Shown piece by piece: positions 1 to 7,097 of a stretch of 64,000 nucleotides of DNA. The notes beneath the pieces were generated by a model. It searched no databases, was not told the DNA's origin, and worked only from the letters and a program-made list of their open reading frames with translations. Source of the DNA: a virus; IMG/VR virus record IMGVR_UViG_3300035670_000035, positions 62,001-126,000 of that record; one strand, 5' to 3'. Within the stretch, counting starts at the first letter, position 1, and each line of letters begins with the position of its first letter. The position numbers and the translations under genes are program-made.

Positions 1-259
1 TGGGATAGAGGGTCATTGGATTTATACAAATGATGGCAGACCAGAAGACGAAGGTTTTTATTTAAAAGATGATAAAGGACAATACAAACTTTTAGTTAAA
101 ATTAATCCAAAATTTTATCGTCCAGCCGAAGTAGAATTATTATTGGGTAACTCTAATAAAGCAAGAGAAGAGCTTGGATGGAAACCAAAAATTTCATTTG
201 ACAATCTAGTAGAAAAAATGGTAAAATGGGATGTAGAAAAAAATGATATTATTTTTTAA
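1..259 (+). CDS. gmd: GDP-mannose 4,6-dehydratase, C-terminal end (partial)
   Basis: Open reading frame entering from the left edge and ending with TAA at 257-259; only about 85 C-terminal residues are present. They contain the hallmark end of the SDR-family GDP-mannose 4,6-dehydratase: an RPAEVELLLG segment followed by KAREELGWKPKISF and a closing amphipathic helix. The family converts GDP-D-mannose to GDP-4-keto-6-deoxy-D-mannose, the precursor of GDP-fucose, GDP-rhamnose and related 6-deoxy sugars. Catalytic and NAD(P)-binding parts lie outside the window. It overlaps the next gene by 17 bases, so the two are probably translated together as the start of a sugar-modification unit. A related NDP-sugar epimerase/dehydratase is possible but less likely given the RPAEV motif. 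Confidence 0.8.
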   Translation, partial: GIEGHWIYTNDGRPEDEGFYLKDDKGQYKLLVKINPKFYRPAEVELLLGNSNKAREELGWKPKISFDNLVEKMVKWDVEKNDIIF

Positions 260-1346
260 TGTATTCATAACAAATAAAAGAATAAGTGGCCCAAATTCCT
301 GTGATAGATTAGATTTATTTAAATACTGTTTATCAAGTTATTCATGCATAGATGATATAAAAGATGTTGTTATATATTGCGAATTAGATTCAAATTATAA
401 AAGCAGGGAAATTGAATTAAAAGATTACATATATACCATTTTTAATGGTAAAAATATACAATATTATAATTATAGTCCATGCAATCAAAAACAATGGCAA
501 ATAGCTTTACAAGATTCAAATATATTAAATTCATCGGAACCAATATTGTATTCTGGTAACGATGATCATATATTTATTGATTATGATTTAATATCAATTC
601 GTGAAGGAATAAAACTATTAAAAAATGAATCAAATGAACAAATTAATAGTTTTGCAATAAGTCATTGGCCAGAATCTATTTCTTATGCATACCATTATCC
701 TTTTGTAGATAGAGGAATATTTTGGGAAAGTGAAATTTTAGCGACCACATCGATAGTCATGGTAAATAATACATTTTTTAAACATTTATTTTTTAATTTA
801 GAAATGGGAGAAATATTTATAAGAAGAACAGATCCAATTTTAACAAATGTTTATCCATATACTGGAAATTTTGCTTTTCCTTCTAAAAAAACACATCCAA
901 AAGTAAAAACATTTATTCCATTAAAAGGAGAGATAATTAGACATTTTGATTCATATCCTTACTTTGTTCAAATGCCACTTTCAATTTGTCCTCAATTAAA
1001 AATACCAAATGGATTTTTTGAAAATAATATAAAAATAAATTATTGTGGAAAAGTAAAAAGAGACTTTTACAATGTCAATCCATTGGCTGAAAAATATCTT
1101 TTTGAAGATTATACAAATGGAGTAGATGATAAAAAATTATTAGAAGATTTACCGCTATTTTGGAGAAATAAAATTTCAGAGATAGAAGATCATAGCAATG
1201 AATATTCTCGTCAAGATTTAATTGACGCTAGAAATATCAATCATAAAAATTTAATGACAGTGCCGCATAATAGAATTCACGAAGGAGTTCATTATCATGG
1301 ACCCCTTAATTTAGAAGAAAAATATATTAAATTAGGTTATAGATAA
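243..1346 (+). CDS. Glycosyltransferase-like protein of the sugar module
   Basis: A 367-residue protein with no signal peptide or membrane segment. I do not recognise an exact family. Around residues 102-110 it has a hydrophobic strand ending in SGNDDHIF, the pattern of a metal- and nucleotide-sugar-binding acidic motif in GT-A glycosyltransferases. The N-terminal part (FNVFITNKR, then a DVVIYCEL strand) fits a Rossmann-like nucleotide-binding half. The C-terminal third has several His and Asp residues (ending in VHYHGPLNLEEKY) and no motif I can name. It starts inside the end of the dehydratase gene and is followed 14 bases later by a nucleotidyltransferase, so context supports sugar transfer. 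Whether the target is host envelope glycan or a phage component cannot be told. Confidence 0.5.
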   Translation: MILFFNVFITNKRISGPNSCDRLDLFKYCLSSYSCIDDIKDVVIYCELDSNYKSREIELKDYIYTIFNGKNIQYYNYSPCNQKQWQIALQDSNILNSSEPILYSGNDDHIFIDYDLISIREGIKLLKNESNEQINSFAISHWPESISYAYHYPFVDRGIFWESEILATTSIVMVNNTFFKHLFFNLEMGEIFIRRTDPILTNVYPYTGNFAFPSKKTHPKVKTFIPLKGEIIRHFDSYPYFVQMPLSICPQLKIPNGFFENNIKINYCGKVKRDFYNVNPLAEKYLFEDYTNGVDDKKLLEDLPLFWRNKISEIEDHSNEYSRQDLIDARNINHKNLMTVPHNRIHEGVHYHGPLNLEEKYIKLGYR

Positions 1347-1360
1347 TTTTAAATTATTAT

Positions 1361-2086
1361 ATGAATATATTAATCCCTATGGCAGGATTAGGAGAAAGAT
1401 TTTCTAAATCTCATCCAAATAAAATTAAACCACTAATAAATGTTTATAATGAACCAATGATACAAAAAGTTCTAAAAAATCTAAATCAACAAGAAGATAT
1501 TAATTTTATTATAATAACATTAAAGATAATATCTGAAAATCAAGAATTTATAAAAATTTTAAAAAATTTAAATATTAAATATACGTTAATAAGTATTGAT
1601 GAAAAAACCGATGGGCCAGCTTGCACATGCTTATTAGCAAAAGAATATATTAAAAACGAACCACTAATTATAATTAATTGCGATCAAATAATTTTAGATT
1701 TTAATTTAAAAAACTTACTTGATTTTAGCAAGTTAAATAATGCGGATGGGGTTATTGGAGTTTTCCATTCAAATTCTAGAAAAAATAGTTATATAAAACT
1801 AGGTGAAGATTTGACCATACAAGAAGTAAAAGAAAAAATCGTTATTAGCAATATAGCTACAAATGGATTACATTTTTGGAAGAACGGAAATGACTTTATA
1901 AGATCAGTAGAAGAGATGATTTCTAAAGATGATAGATATTCAAATGAATTTTATGTTGCGCCAAGTTACAATTATATGATAAAGAATGGCAAAAAGATAC
2001 TACCATATTATTATAATTTACATTATCCTATTGGTATACCAGAGGATCTAATGTATTTTGAAAAATATATATATGAAAATATATAA
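1361..2086 (+). CDS. Sugar-phosphate nucleotidyltransferase
   Basis: A 241-residue GT-A-fold nucleotidyltransferase. The N-terminal signature PMAGLGERF followed by KIKPLINV is the family's NTP-binding G-x-G-x-R-(x)n-K-P motif, and the NCDQ segment near residue 107 supplies the Asp that binds metal and the activated sugar. Family members join a sugar-1-phosphate, or a polyol or choline phosphate, to an NTP, releasing pyrophosphate. The protein is short and lacks the C-terminal beta-helix of glucose-1-phosphate pyrophosphorylases, so it resembles the compact enzymes found in capsule loci. It lies between a glycosyltransferase-like gene and a cupin/RuBisCO-like pair, which suggests it activates the sugar phosphate made by this module. 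The exact substrate is not visible. Confidence 0.75.
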   Translation: MNILIPMAGLGERFSKSHPNKIKPLINVYNEPMIQKVLKNLNQQEDINFIIITLKIISENQEFIKILKNLNIKYTLISIDEKTDGPACTCLLAKEYIKNEPLIIINCDQIILDFNLKNLLDFSKLNNADGVIGVFHSNSRKNSYIKLGEDLTIQEVKEKIVISNIATNGLHFWKNGNDFIRSVEEMISKDDRYSNEFYVAPSYNYMIKNGKKILPYYYNLHYPIGIPEDLMYFEKYIYENI

Positions 2087-2399
2087 AATCAAAAACTTTA
2101 AAGACGGTTGGTTTATAGGAAATTTTAAACCAACAATATTTAAAACTAAAGATTTTGAAATATGTTATAAAAAGCATAAGAAAAATGAAAAATGGCCTAT
2201 CCATTATCACAAAATTGCGACAGAGTATAATTATTTAATCAGCGGAAAAATGAAAATACAAAATAAAACTTTAAAAAAAGGTGATATATTCGTATTATAT
2301 CCTAGTGAGGTTGCGAATCCAATATTCCTAGAAGATTGTGAATTAATCGTAGTGAAAACACCTTCGATAAAAGGAGATAAATACCATGTTAAATTATAA
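2073..2399 (+). CDS. Small cupin-fold protein
   Basis: About 108 residues with a single cupin core: HYHKIATEYNYLISGKM forms the first cupin motif (two His and a Glu spaced as metal ligands), and LKKGDIFVLYP forms the second G-D-x-x-x-x-P turn. Small cupins next to nucleotide-sugar genes are often sugar epimerases, isomerases or metal-binding regulators. I chose ATG at 2073 and not the in-frame TTG at 2058, because the TTG has no better ribosome site and the product is intact either way. The gene overlaps the end of the nucleotidyltransferase and the first 14 bases of the RuBisCO-like gene, so it is translationally linked to both. Its activity is unknown. Confidence 0.65.
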   Translation: MKIYKIKNFKDGWFIGNFKPTIFKTKDFEICYKKHKKNEKWPIHYHKIATEYNYLISGKMKIQNKTLKKGDIFVLYPSEVANPIFLEDCELIVVKTPSIKGDKYHVKL

Positions 2400-3600
2400 C
2401 ATATTTAAAACTGAAGATCAGTTAGATAAAAATTTTTACGAAAGATATTTTATTGTCTCTTATGATTTAGAATCAAAAACTAATCTTAGAGATGCTGCAT
2501 GGAATCTTGCAATAGGCCAATCTATAGGTAATCCAAGCGCAAGATCCGAATTTGAAACTCAAGATATGATAGACAATCATTGCGTATTAATATTGGCCGA
2601 TGAGAAAGAGCTTTTGCAAAAGAATAAAGGAAATGTAAAATTCGCCTTCCCAGAAACAAATATAAATTTTGAAACAGATGGAATAAGTCAGCTTTTAGTT
2701 CAGATCATGGGCGGACAATGCGACATAGACATTATATATCGCTGTTTTGTAACAGACCTACAATTAACAGAAAACATGAAAAAAATTCTAAAAGGTCCAA
2801 AAATAGGTTTAAAAGAAATAAAACAATATTGTAATATAAGTAATGACAAACCAATATTTGGCGGTATTGTTAAACCAAAAATAGGATTATCTCCAGAAAA
2901 AAATCTTGATCTTGTAAAACAGATGATTGACGGAGGATGTAATTTTATTAAAGAAGACGAAATTCTTTCTGATCCGCAACATTGCCCAATTCATAAAAGA
3001 GTTCCATTAGTTATGAACTATTTAAGGAATAGTGGTTTAAAAGTTTTTTATGCTGTATCTATACATGCAGATCCTTCACAAATTCTAAAAAGAGTTAAGC
3101 AAGTTTATGAATTAGGTGGAAATGGCGTTCATATTAATTTTCACTGTGGATTAGGAGCATATAAAAGCGTAAGAGAATTAAATCTTCCTATCCTAGTTCA
3201 TTTTCAAAAAAGTGGAGATAAGATTTTAAATTGTATAGATCATAGATATGGTATAGATCAAAATGTTATATTTAAGCTGGTCGCTCAAAGTGGTTGCTCC
3301 ACTCTGCATGCAGGAATGATTGGTGGATATATGGATAATGAGACAATAGAAGTTAAAAAGACAATAAAAATCTTAAATGATGAAAATGCTGTTCCTGCAC
3401 TTAGTTGTGGCATGCATCCAGGATTAATTGATTACATTATGAATGAAGTAGGTCATGGAAATTGGATGGCCAATGTAGGAGGAGCGCTTTCTTCTCATCC
3501 AATGGGTACTCTAGCTGGTACAAAAGCTATGCGTCAATCTATAGATAAAAATTATGGTATAGAATATCAAAAAGCTATAGATAAATGGGGTAAAAAATAA
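2386..3600 (+). CDS. RuBisCO-like protein (form IV type)
   Basis: A 404-residue protein spanning the RuBisCO large-subunit fold. Seen: KPKIGLS at 163-169 (Lys175/177 region), IKEDE at 188-192 carrying the carbamylatable Lys (K189) and metal ligands D191/E192, H272 (near His294), LHAG with H308 (His327), S340 and G342 (379-381 loop), and GGALSSHP at 365 (403/404 phosphate loop). The loop-6 Lys334 position reads Gly-Gly-Tyr, and Glu60 and Asn123 equivalents are also replaced. True RuBisCO needs these residues, so carboxylase activity is not expected. Known RLPs enolise, isomerise or decarboxylate sugar phosphates (for example MtnW in methionine salvage). A strong AAGGAG lies 9 bases before the ATG. 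The neighbours suggest a role in making an unusual activated sugar. Confidence 0.88.
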   Translation: MLNYNIFKTEDQLDKNFYERYFIVSYDLESKTNLRDAAWNLAIGQSIGNPSARSEFETQDMIDNHCVLILADEKELLQKNKGNVKFAFPETNINFETDGISQLLVQIMGGQCDIDIIYRCFVTDLQLTENMKKILKGPKIGLKEIKQYCNISNDKPIFGGIVKPKIGLSPEKNLDLVKQMIDGGCNFIKEDEILSDPQHCPIHKRVPLVMNYLRNSGLKVFYAVSIHADPSQILKRVKQVYELGGNGVHINFHCGLGAYKSVRELNLPILVHFQKSGDKILNCIDHRYGIDQNVIFKLVAQSGCSTLHAGMIGGYMDNETIEVKKTIKILNDENAVPALSCGMHPGLIDYIMNEVGHGNWMANVGGALSSHPMGTLAGTKAMRQSIDKNYGIEYQKAIDKWGKK

Positions 3601-3668
3601 TGAGTATAGAAATAAATAAATGCAACAATAATGATTATGGCATAGATTTTACATATAAAATTATATGA
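3600..3668 (+). CDS. 22-codon micro-ORF coupled to both neighbours
   Basis: An ATG at 3600 shares its A with the stop codon of the RuBisCO-like gene (TAATG), and its TGA at 3666-3668 overlaps the ATG of the phosphodiesterase gene (ATGA). The encoded peptide begins MSIEINKCNNNDYGID and has no recognisable domain. The double start/stop overlap is what translational coupling looks like, and may serve only to carry ribosomes across the gap. It could also be the remnant of a decayed gene. No expression evidence is available from sequence. Confidence 0.3.
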   Translation: MSIEINKCNNNDYGIDFTYKII

Positions 3669-4099
3669 GAGTCATCTCTCATAGAGGCAACCTTTTAGGA
3701 ATACAAAAGAAAACAGAAAATAATCCAGATCAAGTAGACAAAGTATTGTCAATGGGTTTTGATTGCGAGATAGATGTGTGGTATAAAAATAATAATTGGT
3801 ATTTAGGTCATGACAAGCCAATTTATAAAATAAATGAAATTTTTTTAGAAAATAAAAAATTATGGTGTCATGCAAAAAACTTAAATGCTTTAAGTCTTAT
3901 GTTAAAGAATAGAAATATTCATTGCTTCTGGCATCAAAAAGATGATTTTACAATAACCTCTAAAGGTTATATTTGGACATATCCAAACAAAAATACAACA
4001 GACAATTCTGTAATAGTTTTAAAAAATAAAAAAAGTAAATTGCCTAAAAATCTTTTTGGAATATGTACAGATTTTGTACTTTTATACAAAAATACTTGA
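3665..4099 (+). CDS. Short GDPD/PI-PLC-like phosphodiesterase
   Basis: A 144-residue protein with the catalytic layout of the glycerophosphodiester phosphodiesterase TIM-barrel superfamily: SHRG at residues 5-8 (general acid/base His and Arg), CEIDVW at 34-39 (acidic metal ligands) and LGHDKP at 47-52 (second catalytic His). It stops at about 60 percent of the usual GDPD length, so it is either a minimal version or a barrel lacking its C-terminal half. In sugar loci such proteins cleave or form phosphodiesters on glycans. It ends in TGA at 4097-4099, which lies inside the -35 box of the next promoter. It is the last gene of the sugar module; substrate unknown. Confidence 0.6.
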   Translation: MRVISHRGNLLGIQKKTENNPDQVDKVLSMGFDCEIDVWYKNNNWYLGHDKPIYKINEIFLENKKLWCHAKNLNALSLMLKNRNIHCFWHQKDDFTITSKGYIWTYPNKNTTDNSVIVLKNKKSKLPKNLFGICTDFVLLYKNT

Positions 4100-4124
4100 C
4101 CAAATTATATTATTAATATAATAT
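4096..4124 (+). promoter_or_regulatory. Sigma-70-like promoter overlapping the upstream stop codon
   Basis: TTGACC at 4096-4101, then 17 bases, then TAATAT at 4119-4124; a perfect TATAAT also occurs at 4117-4122 with a 15-base spacer. The TGA stop of the phosphodiesterase gene is inside the -35 box. A start about seven bases after the -10 box would fall at the TTG start codon at 4131, giving a leaderless message. Confidence 0.55.
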
Positions 4125-4130
4125 AAATTA

Positions 4131-4475
4131 TTGAAAAATATAAATCATAAACTTTGTCAATTAATAATTATAAAATATATTAAAAAAAATATAAATTGGC
4201 CACGAGAAATAAAAATAGCTAAAAGATTAGTTAAAAAATTTAATTCATTTGAATTTTGGAATAAATTAAAAGAATTAAAAAGTTCACCACCTTCATTAGC
4301 TTGGTTTTTAAAGCCTGAAGGAAAAGCTTTTCTTTTGAAAGAATATGAAATATTTAATTTAAAATTAAATAAAAATCATATTCAATTAGAAAAAAATAAA
4401 TTAGGAGAAGATAAAAAAGTTTGCCAAAAACCTAAAACCTTGCTAGAATTTATAAGATATGGGAAGAAAACCTAA
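4131..4475 (+). CDS. Unknown small basic protein upstream of the recombinase
   Basis: A 114-residue, lysine-rich protein of no family I recognise. It is predicted alpha-helical and contains SPPSLAWFLKPEGKAFLL in its centre. The only start that keeps the whole frame is TTG at 4131, which coincides with the expected transcription start of the promoter just upstream. The 3' end overlaps the RecA-like gene by 17 bases, so it probably works with recombination or replication; a loader or mediator protein is one guess, made from position alone. A shorter product from an internal start is possible. Confidence 0.5.
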   Translation: MKNINHKLCQLIIIKYIKKNINWPREIKIAKRLVKKFNSFEFWNKLKELKSSPPSLAWFLKPEGKAFLLKEYEIFNLKLNKNHIQLEKNKLGEDKKVCQKPKTLLEFIRYGKKT

Positions 4476-5601
4476 AGAAGAAGTAGCTGAATCTACTGGT
4501 CCATCCGCATCAGATAGATTATTATCATTTTTAAAAGACAACAAAGAAGACCATTATAACTTTGAAGAAGAAATCTATTACAAGGTTTCAACTGGTAGTC
4601 TTAATTTAGATATCGCCACAAGCGGTGGTTTGTGTCCAGGATTGCATAGATTTATTGGTATGAATGAAGGAGGAAAAACCTCAGAAGCACTAGAAGTAGC
4701 CAAGAACTTTCTTAAAACAGTACAGAATTCTAGAGCTTTACTTTTTAAAGCTGAAGGTCGCCTAAGCAAAGAAATTAAAGAAAGATCAGGAATCAAATTT
4801 GTTGCTGATCCAAAAGAATGGGTTGATGGAACGTGTTTTGTATTTGAATGTAATATTTTTGAAACAGTATCTGAATTGATGAAAGATTTAATTCAATCCA
4901 ATGACGAAGATAAAAGATACATGTTTATTCTTGATTCAGTAGACGGTCTAATTACTAAAGGTGATAAAGAAAAAACTTTAAGTGAAGCTACAAAAGTTGC
5001 TGGAGGAGCTGTAATATCTTCAATGCTTATGAAGAAGATTTCTTTGGCTTTATCAAAGCGAGGCCATATGGCAATCTTCATTAGCCAAGTTCGATCAGAT
5101 ATTAAGCTCGATCCATATGCAGCAAACAAAGAAATAAGACAAACTACTGCAACTGGCGGTAATGCGTTGTTGCATTTTGCTAATTGGATTCTTGAATTTG
5201 AACCTCGTTACAATAAAGATCTTATCCTAGAAAAACCAAATGAAAAATATGATCCAGTTAAAAATAAGATCATTGGACATAATGTAAAAATTGGTATTAA
5301 AAAATCTACAAATGAATCAACAAATTCTAAAGTGCAATATCCAATCAAATATGGACGAAAAGAAGGATCTTCTGTTTGGAAAGAATACGAAGTAATTGAC
5401 CAAATATTGTCTTGGGAATTTGCTACTGCTAAAGGAGCATGGGTTACTTTTTCTGATGAGATTATAGAGGAACTTAAAAAATCTAATATTGAGCTTAAAA
5501 AGCAACATCAAGGCATTGATAACCTAAGACTTTATCTAGAAGAGAATAAGCCAATTACTGAATACTTTTATAATAAATTTATTAGCACACTAGCATCATG
5601 A
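4459..5601 (+). CDS. uvsX: RecA/UvsX-like recombinase
   Basis: A 380-residue RecA-family ATPase. Walker A is GMNEGGKTS at residues 67-75; Walker B is the hydrophobic strand MFILDSVDG near 155. The TATGGNALLHFANW segment near 230 fits the DNA-binding L2 loop, and an ISQVRSD segment precedes it. It should form filaments on single-stranded DNA and catalyse strand exchange in recombination-dependent replication and repair. Phage members include T4 UvsX, and cellular RecA has the same core. The C-terminal 100 residues are charged and helical. It overlaps the next gene, a nuclease, by ATGA, fitting a recombination operon. The gene symbol is by analogy; the assignment to the RecA fold is secure. Confidence 0.85.
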   Translation: MGRKPKEEVAESTGPSASDRLLSFLKDNKEDHYNFEEEIYYKVSTGSLNLDIATSGGLCPGLHRFIGMNEGGKTSEALEVAKNFLKTVQNSRALLFKAEGRLSKEIKERSGIKFVADPKEWVDGTCFVFECNIFETVSELMKDLIQSNDEDKRYMFILDSVDGLITKGDKEKTLSEATKVAGGAVISSMLMKKISLALSKRGHMAIFISQVRSDIKLDPYAANKEIRQTTATGGNALLHFANWILEFEPRYNKDLILEKPNEKYDPVKNKIIGHNVKIGIKKSTNESTNSKVQYPIKYGRKEGSSVWKEYEVIDQILSWEFATAKGAWVTFSDEIIEELKKSNIELKKQHQGIDNLRLYLEENKPITEYFYNKFISTLAS

Positions 5602-6017
5602 GATTATTAAATATTAACGGCAAGCTCGTTAATAAAAATGTAAGAAGAAATCTAATAAATTGGGAAGGTAAAAGTCGTAGTAAATTACAATTTAAATTTA
5701 AGCAATTTTTCTATCCCTACTGGAAAAATCATATTGTTTATGAAGAGTTTCCAGTCTATGGCTCTATGCTTAAAGTTGATATATTAAATGCAACAAAAAA
5801 GATAGCGGTTGAGATACAAGGCAACCAACATGAGTCCTTTAATAAATTCTTTCACGATGATTCTAGATTAAAATATCTTCAAAGTATAAAAAGAGATGTA
5901 AAAAAAGAAAAATGGTTAGAAATGAATGAATTTAAATTCTTAGAATTATATGAATCTGATTTAAAGGTTTTATCACCACAATATATAGAAAAAAAATTTG
6001 ACATTTTAATTATATAA
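5598..6017 (+). CDS. PD-(D/E)XK-type nuclease, resolvase-like
   Basis: A 139-residue protein with a compact restriction-endonuclease-like core: an early Glu in YEEFPVYG, then an Asp in LKVDIL, then VEIQGNQH, which supplies the Glu-x-Gln variant of the catalytic E-x-K. The layout resembles Vsr/DUF559-type single-domain nucleases, which nick or resolve branched DNA. It begins in an ATGA overlap with the recombinase gene, so a role as Holliday-junction or repair nuclease is the natural reading. The N-terminal 40 residues are very basic, consistent with DNA binding. The catalytic Lys is replaced by Gln, as seen in some family members, so activity cannot be taken for granted. Confidence 0.6.
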   Translation: MRLLNINGKLVNKNVRRNLINWEGKSRSKLQFKFKQFFYPYWKNHIVYEEFPVYGSMLKVDILNATKKIAVEIQGNQHESFNKFFHDDSRLKYLQSIKRDVKKEKWLEMNEFKFLELYESDLKVLSPQYIEKKFDILII

Positions 6018-6026
6018 GATTATAAT
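5998..6026 (+). promoter_or_regulatory. Perfect-consensus sigma-70 promoter
   Basis: TTGACA at 5998-6003, a 17-base spacer and TATAAT at 6021-6026, all perfect matches to the housekeeping consensus. The -35 box lies in the last codons of the nuclease gene. The predicted start near 6033 leaves a leader of about 15 bases before the methyltransferase ATG at 6048. Confidence 0.75.
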
Positions 6027-6047
6027 ATTTTAAATAAAGAAAAATAC

Positions 6048-6695
6048 ATGATATTAAATATAAATTCTGCAGAAGTTCGTATTCAAGAAAATGAATCTAA
6101 TATAAAAGGTCTTAAATTTATACCTCAAATAACAAATTTTGGTCCAAAAGGAAATGATGAAGATCAATTACCATTTAGCACAGGTTTTGCAATAGAAGTA
6201 TCTCCATCAAATTTTTTTCTTACTGAGGAACTTACTAAAAAATATGCAAAACATCATATAGTTGAAATTGGAGTTCATAGAAATGGACAAAATTCTTTTA
6301 CTCGCGCAATGCTTAATCATAAACCAAAAAATTCAAAATATTTAGGTATAGATTTAGAGAGTAAAACCTTCTTAAATAATCAAGAAAATAATATTTACAC
6401 AATACAAGCCAACTCTTTTGAGCAAGAAAGAGTAAGGGCTTACATGCATGAAATAGGTATAGACAAAATATCAATATTTTTTATTGATGGCTGGCATTCT
6501 GTAAATACAATTATAAATGATTGGAAATATACAGATTTACTAGCTGATGATGGAATAGTGATTTTTCACGATACGAATTATCATCCAGGGCCACCTATTT
6601 TATTGGAAGCCATTGATAAAAATTTATATGACATTAAAAAATATTTTGAAAATGATAGAGCAGATTGTGGGATGGCGGTTGCTTTCAAAAAATAA
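6048..6695 (+). CDS. SAM-dependent methyltransferase, CmcI/Methyltransf_24 type
   Basis: A 215-residue class I methyltransferase-like protein. HIVEIGVHRNGQNSF at about residues 66-80 is the glycine-containing SAM-binding motif I, KYLGIDLE is motif II with its acidic ribose-binding Asp, and ISIFFIDGWHS near 143 followed by LLADDGIVIFHD is the pattern of the cephalosporin-hydroxylase/Methyltransf_24 group, where the Asp-Gly-x-His motif sits in the active site. Family members methylate sugars and small metabolites in glycan and antibiotic loci. It has its own perfect promoter and does not overlap its neighbours. Substrate unknown; a sugar or nucleotide-sugar acceptor fits the glycan genes elsewhere in the window. 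Confidence 0.65.
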   Translation: MILNINSAEVRIQENESNIKGLKFIPQITNFGPKGNDEDQLPFSTGFAIEVSPSNFFLTEELTKKYAKHHIVEIGVHRNGQNSFTRAMLNHKPKNSKYLGIDLESKTFLNNQENNIYTIQANSFEQERVRAYMHEIGIDKISIFFIDGWHSVNTIINDWKYTDLLADDGIVIFHDTNYHPGPPILLEAIDKNLYDIKKYFENDRADCGMAVAFKK

Positions 6696-6722
6696 AATAA
6701 ATAAAATAAAATTTCAATTTTT

Positions 6723-6732
6723 AGTGTAAAAT
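6723..6732 (+). promoter_or_regulatory. AGTGTAAAAT motif, late-signal-like
   Basis: The sequence AGTGTAAAAT resembles the GTGTAAT motif found before many minus-strand virion genes and has no TTGACA upstream. It ends six bases before the GTG start of the acidic protein at 6738, so a leaderless start is possible. It is the only such site I found on the plus strand. Confidence 0.3.
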
Positions 6733-6737
6733 ATTCG

Positions 6738-7046
6738 GTGACGAATAAAAAGAAATTTAATTTTCCTAATAATTTGCTAAAGCAACTCGATGAATGTAGT
6801 TTTGGTGGATATATTCTATTTAATTTTAATTCTAAAGGCGATCCACAAGTATTTACAAAATTTGATAATCAAATGAACGCAATGGCTCTTTTATATTATT
6901 TGGGTTCTTGGAGCAGTACTGTAGATCAAATGAATATGGATGCAACAGCAGACGCTATTTTAGAACAAGGTAATAAAAATAATAAAAACCAAGACGATTT
7001 TGATGATGATTTTGACGATGATGGTTTCGATGATAAAAAAGACTAA
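6738..7046 (+). CDS. Small protein with highly acidic C-terminal tail
   Basis: A 102-residue protein starting with GTG. Residues 1-75 form a compact, mixed domain (GGYILFNFNSKGDPQVFTKF, then MNAMALLYYLGSW) of no family I recognise. The last 20 residues are almost all Asp, Phe, Gly and Lys. Acidic Asp/Phe tails are typical of single-stranded DNA-binding proteins and other replisome hubs, where they recruit partners, and also of DNA mimics. It lies directly before the helicase gene. It carries a late-type motif and not a TTGACA box, unlike its neighbours, so it may be made at a different time. A role as transcription co-factor or inhibitor of a host DNA-binding protein is equally open. Confidence 0.6.
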   Translation: MTNKKKFNFPNNLLKQLDECSFGGYILFNFNSKGDPQVFTKFDNQMNAMALLYYLGSWSSTVDQMNMDATADAILEQGNKNNKNQDDFDDDFDDDGFDDKKD

Positions 7047-7061
7047 TAATTAATACTTTAC

Positions 7062-7090
7062 TTGACTTTTAATTCTTATTGTAGTATCAT
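7062..7090 (+). promoter_or_regulatory. Sigma-70-like promoter of the helicase unit
   Basis: TTGACT at 7062-7067, 17 bases, TATCAT at 7085-7090. The predicted start at about 7097 coincides with the ATG at 7098. An AAGG lies directly against the ATG, too close to act as a Shine-Dalgarno site, so the message looks leaderless. Confidence 0.65.
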
Positions 7091-7097
7091 ATAAAGG

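Noticed and set aside
2386-3600. True carbon-fixing RuBisCO
   Set aside because: The loop-6 lysine and the Glu60 and Asn123 equivalents are replaced, so an authentic carboxylase is not supported; called RuBisCO-like.
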